DNA from: Branchiostoma floridae
Lineage: Eukaryota; Chordata; Leptocardii; Amphioxiformes; Branchiostomatidae
Length of the DNA: 58,688 nt
Reading direction: 5' to 3'
Assembly (NCBI RefSeq): GCF_000003815.2
Contig: NC_049989.1
Coordinates: forward strand, 9,899,829-9,958,516
In this document: in pieces, positions 51,868-58,688 of the stretch
Layout: every line of letters starts with the position of its first letter
How positions within the stretch are numbered: the first letter of the stretch is position 1
Notes under the pieces: model-generated
The model's database searches: none
Told to the model about the DNA's origin: nothing
What the model saw: the letters and a program-made list of their open reading frames with translations, nothing else
Made by a program: the position numbers and the translations under genes

Positions 51868-54800
51868 TTTTTTTTTTTATAAATCAGTCTTTTTATTGTT
51901 TATAAACAACATAATTATACAGAAAGAAAATTCATGGCAAACATACAGAAAATAAAGGCACATGTGTAACAACAAAACTGAAACTCAAAATCCAAGAACA
52001 AAAGAGTATGATCAGAAAATGCCGTGAGTACCCCTATCATTGTACAGGAAAATAATGGAAATTAACTAGATAGAACAATATATAATTTACCCCACTTCCC
52101 AATGTGTTTCTGGATCTTATTTTGTCTTTGAGCAATAATGAATTCTAATTTTTGAAAATAGGAAACAAATGAAATGAAACCAGATAAATCAACATGTTTT
52201 TTCCGGTACCTAAATATATAACATTTACCTAAGAGTATAATAAGATTTGACAAAACTGGGCATCGGTCGCTTAGATCACCAAGGACAGTATTGAAAGCAT
52301 TCATATGTAAATTTGTATTTGTCAAGTTGAAATACCAATCCTCCACTTCAGCCCAGAAATTAGCTACAATTCTACAATCCCAAAATAAGAGTATAATTGT
52401 TTCCTCCTCTCCCTGACACAGACTACATAGAGGGGAGTCTATCAGGCCCCAGGTGTATAGTGTTTTATTTACTGTTAAGAATTTAAAAAGCGTCTTAAAC
52501 TGGAACATCCTTGTATATGTATCAATTGAGAGCTTGTAAGGTAAACTGTAAACTTGTCTCCATGGGATAGGAGTGTTAAAAAGTTCCTCCCAAGACAGCT
52601 GTATTCTATACGACGGTTCACAAACCTTGTCATCGTTAATAAAGAAAAGGTACAAATGTTTATTGATGTGTTTTTTTCTAAGCCAAGTTGTGTCTCTACA
52701 AATGGGCATACAAACCTGTAAGATATAAGATGCTTTCTTTAATAACGATTTCCAGTGAGCTGGTATAGCAGAGATTAACTGATTGTATTGTAATTTTGTA
52801 CACACATCCCCAAATTTAAGAATGAAATTTTCATAAGAAAGAAATTTATTTTCAAAATCTAATACATCATTAAGAAATCGAACTCCCCCCGTATCAAAAG
52901 CTGTGGAAAAGAATGGTTTTTGACCAATACATATATTCGAGTTCAAATAAAGAAGCTGTTGTTTGATCTCGTCCACAACCTCTGGGGGTCGGAGTTGGAA
53001 GCGCAGCCAAGATTGTATGACCTGCCTAAAAAAAGAAGTTATCGGGGGATTCTTACCCATAAACTTATCAAAATCACGGACAGAAAGTTGTGCAAAGGGG
53101 AACAAGGAAGTACGAAACAATGAACAAGACATGAATAGAATCTTGGAACAGAACCATTCTCTGTTTAACTGTAGCTTAGGAATCCAAGAGGCTTTTAGGG
53201 TGAGATCGACAGACCGCAAGTTTCTTAGCTTAAGTCCCCCCTGTTCATACGCATTGTAAATAGTCTTTCTACTAACTCGCTCCGGCCCACCTCCCCATAG
53301 AAATCGAAATATTTTCTTTTCATATTTAACAAAAAAATCAGGCGGTGGGGACGGAAGCGAGCTAAGTAAGTATATAAATTGTGATACAATAAGTGTGTTT
53401 ATTAAAGTAACTTTACCCATAAGTGTTAAAGTCTTTGTCTTCCAAGGAAATAAAAGTTTATCGATCTTAGTGAATTTCCTATCAAAATTTATACTAATTA
53501 TATCAGAAAGTTGTACAGGAATATGAATTCCCAAAAGGTCAATGGGGCCGTCTGTCCATTGAATTGGCAAAGGACAAGGGAGATAAAAATGTGTACCCTT
53601 TAGAGAACCTATACGTTTTATTTTACATTTATCGAAATTTGGAATTAAACCAGATAATAAAGAGAAATCTTCTAAGTCTTTAACTAATGAGTAGAGGGAA
53701 CCAAGTTTCGGGGCCAAAGGGAAATTAGAATCATCGGCATATTGAGAAATTTTGGACTCCATACCATACGTAGTTAAGCCTTCTATTTCAGTATTATCTC
53801 TTATCTTAATAGCTAAAAGTTCTACTCCTAAAATAAACAAATAAGGCGAAAGAGGACAGCCTTGGCGAACTCCACGGGACAGGATGAAGGGGTGGGAAAT
53901 ATGTCCATAATTAATTACCTTACTACTAATGTCTTTATATAAAACTTTTATCCAATTAATCAATCCCGCACCAAAGCCAAAGTATTCGAGTGTTTTAAAA
54001 ATGAAATCAAGTCTAATTGTATCAAATGCTTTTTCAAAATCTGCAACAAAAATTAAACCAGGTAAGTCATTACGTTCATAATATTCTATAATTTCTAAAA
54101 TCCGACGTATATTGTCACTAATGCACCTCCCTTGTAAGAAACCAGTCTGATCATGTGATGTTAGATTTGGAATTATTTGTTTCATACGAAGGGCTATACA
54201 TTTAGAAAGAATACGCGAATCACAGTTCAACAATGTTAAGGGGCGCCAGTTTTTAATCTGAGACGGGTCTTTATCCTGTCCCGTGGAGTCTTGCTTAAGT
54301 AAAAGAGTAATAAGACCGGATTTTTGGGTGTCGGTTAAATGCCCCATCCGATAAGAAAAGTTAAAAGAGTCAAGCATGGGTTTCTTAAGATACTTAAAGA
54401 AAACTCTATAAAAATCAACAGGTAGGCCGTCTAATCCCGGTGCTTTTCCAGATGAAAATGAATGTATAGATTCTTTGAGTTCTTTTTCGGTAATTTCCCC
54501 TTCACAGCTGTCTCGTTGATCAACAGATAAGGAGACATGGGGTGGGTCGGGAAAAAAAGATTTAAAAGTATCGCTCTCTAAAGACATCGGAGATTCTTTT
54601 AAAGAATAAAGGTCGGAAAAAAACTTAACTTGTTCGATTAAGATATCTTGAGGGTCGGTTTTAACCAAACCCTCGGCCGTAACAAGTTTACTCATATTTT
54701 TCCGCACGTTTCCTCTATTTATCAAGTTCAAAAAGAGTTTTGTGCATTTTTCCCCCTGTTCCATCCACTTGGCCCTCCCCCCTCTAATCATGTTACTGGA

Positions 54801-55425
54801 TTTAGTTTGGTATAGCAATTCTAATTGCTGTTTCTTATTTTGTAATATTTGAAAGGTGTCTGTGTTAAAAAGTGTATCTAATTCTTTTTGCAGACTGTCG
54901 ATTTCCCCAGAGAGCGAAAATACAGTATCTTTATTTTGTTTAGCTTTCCATGAAGAAAATTTGATAATATGTCCGCGAACGGCACATTTAAAAGCTTCCC
55001 ACACAACGTGAGGACTAGCTGAATTAACATTGAAATGGAAAAAATCTGTTATGAATTCTGAGGTTTCCTTTATAAAAGTTTTATCGTATAACAAATCCTG
55101 GTTCAGCCTCCAATACCCGCGTCCGCGAGGTATAGTAGAAGTGGTAACAGTGAGACCAATGAGAGAGTGGTCCGACCTTAAACTATCTTCTATACTAACG
55201 TTACCTATGGCAGAAGTTAAGGAAAAGGAAATTAAAAAATAATCTATTCTACTGGCCTGGTGCCTACGTCAGACTCTCCAGGTATAACGTGTTGTTTTGG
55301 GGTTATAATATCTATAAATATCGTGTAAATCTAAATTAGCGCATAAAGAATTGATAGCTGTACGACACTTAGGGTGATAAACTGCAGCGTGATGCCCAGC
55401 CCTGTCAATCTCCGGGTTCATTATA
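51868..55425 (-). mobile_element. 5'-truncated L1/Tx1-type LINE in the satellite
   Basis: The 3' end is marked by a plus-strand T run at 51868-51878 (a poly-A tail on the minus strand). The 5' end at about 55425 is inside the endonuclease domain, where reverse satellite resumes (AAAGAGACC). About 54 bp of satellite unit are missing between the two junctions, so no clean target duplication is seen. The 3' UTR is about 190 bp. Confidence 0.88.
52062..55425 (-). pseudogene. LINE ORF2: endonuclease C-terminus plus reverse transcriptase
   Basis: One frame runs from the 5' break to the stop at 52062, interrupted by a single in-frame TGA at 55271-55269. Upstream of it are endonuclease-like NPEIDRAGHHAAVYHP and YTWRV. 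After it come SRIDYFLISFSL and LRSDHSLIGL. The RT has FSSGKAPGLDGLPVDFYR, NWRPLTLLNCDSRILSK, DQTGFLQGRCISDNIR, VADFEKAFDTI, RGVRQGCPLSPYLFILGVE and the active site QYADDSNF. The C-terminus holds a Cys-rich SPLCSLCQGEEETIILLFWDC. The 1010 codons after position 55094 are uninterrupted, so the copy is young though dead. Confidence 0.9.
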
Positions 55426-56377
55426 AAAGAGACCTTTCCAATGATACCATAGTTTGCCTATTTCAGACACTTTTCAAAAATCCACATTTTTGGTCGTGGT
55501 TAGGGGGATTTAGCTTGAAACGCGAATAACTCGCCAACAACATGAGCTATTAAAAAACGGATTGCAGTGTTAAACTCCCCACAAACAGACCTTTCCAATG
55601 ATACCATAGTTTGCCTATTTCGGATACTTTTGAAAAATCCACATTTTTTGGTTACTGTAATCAGTGCTTAGCTATAAACGCGAATAACTCGCCAACAACA
55701 AGAGCTATTAAAAAACAGATTGCAGTGTTCAACTCCCCACAAAGAGACCTTTTCAATGATACCATAGTTTAATTGCCTATTTCGGACACTTTTCAAAAAT
55801 CCACATTTTTGGTCGTGGTTAGGGGGATTTAGCTTGAAACGCGAATAACTCGCCAACAACATGAGCTATTAAAAAACGGATTGCAGTGTTAAACTCCCCA
55901 CAAAGAGACCTTTCCAATGATACCATAGTTTGCCTATTTCGGACACTTTTGAAAAATCCACATTATTTGGTTACTGTAATCGGTGCTTAGCTATAAAAGC
56001 GAATAACTCGCCAACAACAAGAGCTATTAAAAAACGAATTGCAGTGTTAAACTCCCCACAAAGAGACCTTTCCAATGATACCATAGTTTGCCTATTTCAG
56101 ACACTTCTCAAAAATCCACATTTTTGGTTACTGTAATCGGTACTAAGCTATAAACGCGAATAACTCGCCAACAACAAGGGCTATTAAAAAACAGATTGCA
56201 GTGTTCAACTCCCCACAAAGAGACATTTCCAATGATACCATAGTTTGCCTATTTCGGACACTTTAGAAAAATCCACATTTTTGGTCGCGGTTAGGGGGAC
56301 TTAGCTATAAACGTAAATAACTCGCCAACAACAAGAGCTATTAAAAACGAATTTTTTTTTACGCGTAACACTACTCT
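55426..56377 (-). repeat. 157-bp satellite, reverse block
   Basis: About six reverse units with both sequence classes (GGTCGTGGTTAGGGGG and GGTTACTGTAATCGGTGC), ending in ACGCGTAACACTACTCT at an N gap. Confidence 0.95.
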
Positions 56378-56477
56378 NNNNNNNNNNNNNNNNNNNNNNN
56401 NNNNNNNNNNNNNNNNNNNNNNNNNNNNNNNNNNNNNNNNNNNNNNNNNNNNNNNNNNNNNNNNNNNNNNNNNNNNN
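56378..56477. other. Assembly gap (100 N)
   Basis: Exactly 100 N. It separates satellite from unique genic sequence, so the adjacency of the two is not proven. Confidence 0.99.
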
Positions 56478-56775
56478 TCGGTAGCATAGGCCGTTATTAG
56501 GGACCTTAACAAAAAAACTGGGAGATATATAGGGTTGTGTCTGATACATAAGTTATTCGCGCACACACAACTTTTGACTCATAAGTGTTGATTTCCAATA
56601 TCGAATGCAGACCGTGTGTAAATACCATAGTTAACACCTTATGGACTCTAGTAGATAGAGATAGATGATAATGCAACACTTTTCCAGTGGTAGCTGTCTT
56701 CATAGTTGTTTATTTTAGCCTGAAACATGGTACAAAATTCAAAGCTATTGAAAACTTTATTTTATCCATTGTCAG

Positions 56776-57439
56776 GTTCCGTGAACACGGCAGCTCTGGA
56801 GTATATGGACCCTGGGAACGTGTTTGAACCAGAGTACCCTGGGCAGGGGCTGCAGCCTCTCCATTGGATGGGCCCAAACTACCGGCGGAAGCGCACATCT
56901 TCTATCTCTGACGTGTCCATAGCTTCATCTTTGATGGAAGGTACGGACTCCCCGGTATTCGATGCAGAAAGTTCTGCTTAGTTTGATATTGATCAATGGT
57001 TTTCGTGTTGAAATTTATGCTCAATTAGTTGCCATTTCAATAATAAACATCTAACATAGGCTTTCGGGTACTAAATCAGTCATGACTATGTAAAATATCC
57101 CCAACTATTTTGGTAGATTGCAATTGATCGGTCAAATATTTCTAGTTATAGAACTAAATTTGAGATATAAACTAGATGTAAACTACACCTAAATAAACAT
57201 TTAGCATAAGCTTGCAGTCACTGAAGTAATGTCTCCAACTATGTTGATGAATTAATTATTCGAATGTTTCTTACTAGAACCAAATAAAGATTCAAATAAT
57301 GTCTAAACTTCACCTAGTATCTTTGCGTAAATCAGAAAATATATGCAAATTTAGTGAGCTTTTCCAAACCGTTTGAATGCGAGATTGCTGAACTCATTCT
57401 TTCATCTTATTTTCAGAGCACAGTTCAACAAGCGCAGCG
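56776..57439 (+). CDS. Two internal exons of an unidentified gene
   Basis: Exon 56776-56940 follows an acceptor TTGTCAG and ends at GGAAG|GTACGG. It encodes VNTAALEYMDPGNVFEPEYP, a Trp/Pro-containing HWMGPNYRRKRTSS and SDVSIASSLMEG-type residues. A 23-nt microexon at 57417-57439 (TTTTCAG before, GTATGT after) keeps the frame and adds about eight Ser/Thr/Ala-rich residues. If the first donor is not used, the frame continues 13 codons to a TAG at 56979. RRKRTSS resembles a basophilic kinase site. I do not recognise the family; the rest lies in the gap or beyond the window. Confidence 0.5.
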
Positions 57440-58688
57440 GTATGTACCACAGTCATTTGTTATAATCATACAAATACTAATTAAATACTTGAGAGACCGA
57501 CATATTGTGTTCGTAGTTGGCATGTAACTTGTGATATTTCACTGTGTTAAAGTGAGCTGGGATATCTAGCATTGGATATACTTTAGAACTAGAAACTCTC
57601 TTCATTCATTTTGTTGATGTGAAGTAATTCATTCATTTTGTTGTTGTGTAGTAATACACTAACATGCATGGAAAACACGAAGTTTTGTATAGTTGCACAG
57701 GTATAGTTTTCAACTGACTTTGGTAACATATGCAGCATGGGAAAATACATCGAAAGTTACCAATTATCATTATCCAATTTGGTCTTTGCGCAGTAAACGC
57801 TTACTTTGTGTTCACTGACATTAGAAAACGCGAAGCTATTTAGCTCACACAGACACGCATCTTCAATACACTGTTGGGGTATCTGGCATGGGAAAATACG
57901 CCGAAACATACTCATTATCTTTATCCTCTGGTCGTTGCGTAGTCATTCCTTAGTTAATGTTCACTGACATTCAAGACTATGTACATTTTAAATTTAAGCT
58001 CTCACAGACCAAAAGTTCAACTGAAGGTTGTCTTTTTATAAAGAAAGGTTCAAAACGCTAATGACGTCAGGATTTGAACTATTGCAGCTGGCATTTCTAA
58101 CAGAAAATCATAAGCCCGTTAGTCATTGTTGAGTGGTTACATTCACAGTAATATGCTAGCGGTTTCTCATTGATAACCTTTGACAAACGATTAGTTTGGT
58201 TTCCGACTTTTGGACCTGTGGTCGTGGGAAACTTGTCACTGGCCTCCGGGTAGATATTAGGGGCGATTCGAAATTGATCAGAGGGAGAATGGTGGGTGTA
58301 GTTGTGAAATGGTGGTACATGTACCAAATTGAATGTTAGGCCAACATGTAATTGGTGAAAAATGTTTTGTGTTATTTTTGCCTTTCGACTTTGTTGTGTA
58401 AGTAATGCTTTTTTTGTACAGCCGGCCTTACTTAGCTATTTTCATCTCACCCTCCAAATCCATAATGGTTTGTCCTTAACTTGTTGCGGCTCTCTTCTAG
58501 TCAAGATCTAAGCAGTCTGGATTGAATACATAGGTGGGCCCTATTCGTGCGATTATAAGGTCAAATAGATGAGTGTACAGAATTTTTACAATTCCTCGTT
58601 ATTTGTTCGCCTACCCTTCTCGATAAGGGTGTCGGGTTTTTGAACAGCTTGGGGAATTGGATTTAATGTTTTGGCTATCCTCTGTTTT
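57440..58688. other. Probable intron with a diverged tandem duplication
   Basis: AT-rich sequence after the microexon. Two copies of a ~155-bp unit are visible (GGGAAAATACATCGAAA near 57740 and GGGAAAATACGCCGAAA near 57890, both followed by TGTTCACTGACATT). No exon was recognised with confidence. Confidence 0.45.

Overview
This is a stretch of animal nuclear DNA with spliced GT-AG genes, many small transposons, satellites and CpG-rich promoters. Gene content and repeat types point to a chordate, most likely an amphioxus (Branchiostoma). The species call is inference. Two 100-N assembly gaps (51707-51806 and 56378-56477) limit trust in the order of the last 7 kb.

Layout: 1-1607 is a 171-bp satellite carrying telomere-like TTAGGG units. 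1608-4400 holds small inverted and diverged tandem repeats. 4400-8250 holds a minus-strand gene for an unidentified coiled-coil, proline-rich protein with a CpG-rich upstream region. 10368-22230 is a complete 19-coding-exon TRMT2A gene (tRNA m5U54 methyltransferase) on the minus strand. 22389-35168 is a complete 6-exon RANBP1 gene on the plus strand. These two genes start head to head less than about 250 bp apart, the same arrangement as the mammalian HTF9 island. RANBP1 introns 3 and 5 each contain a C/D-box snoRNA whose D' guide fits SNORD43 (18S rRNA helix 44), and intron 4 holds a possible H/ACA snoRNA. Its introns also host a 3.2-kb foldback element and a three-layer nest of transposons that includes a small spliced, possibly captured gene.

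37187-56377 is a block of 157-bp satellite in both orientations, homologous to the 171-bp satellite at the left end. It is interrupted by a decayed CR1/L2-type LINE (37871-39560), a Ty3/Gypsy LTR element with the unusual order gag-protease-integrase-RT-RNase H (45969-51462), and an L1/Tx1-type LINE (51868-55425). After the last gap, 56776-57439 holds two exons of an unidentified plus-strand gene.

How the parts work together: TRMT2A modifies the T-loop of tRNAs. RANBP1 is the cytoplasmic co-factor of RanGAP that dismantles Ran-GTP export complexes. The RANBP1 introns would release rRNA-modification guides on splicing, so one bidirectional promoter may feed tRNA modification, nuclear transport and ribosome maturation.
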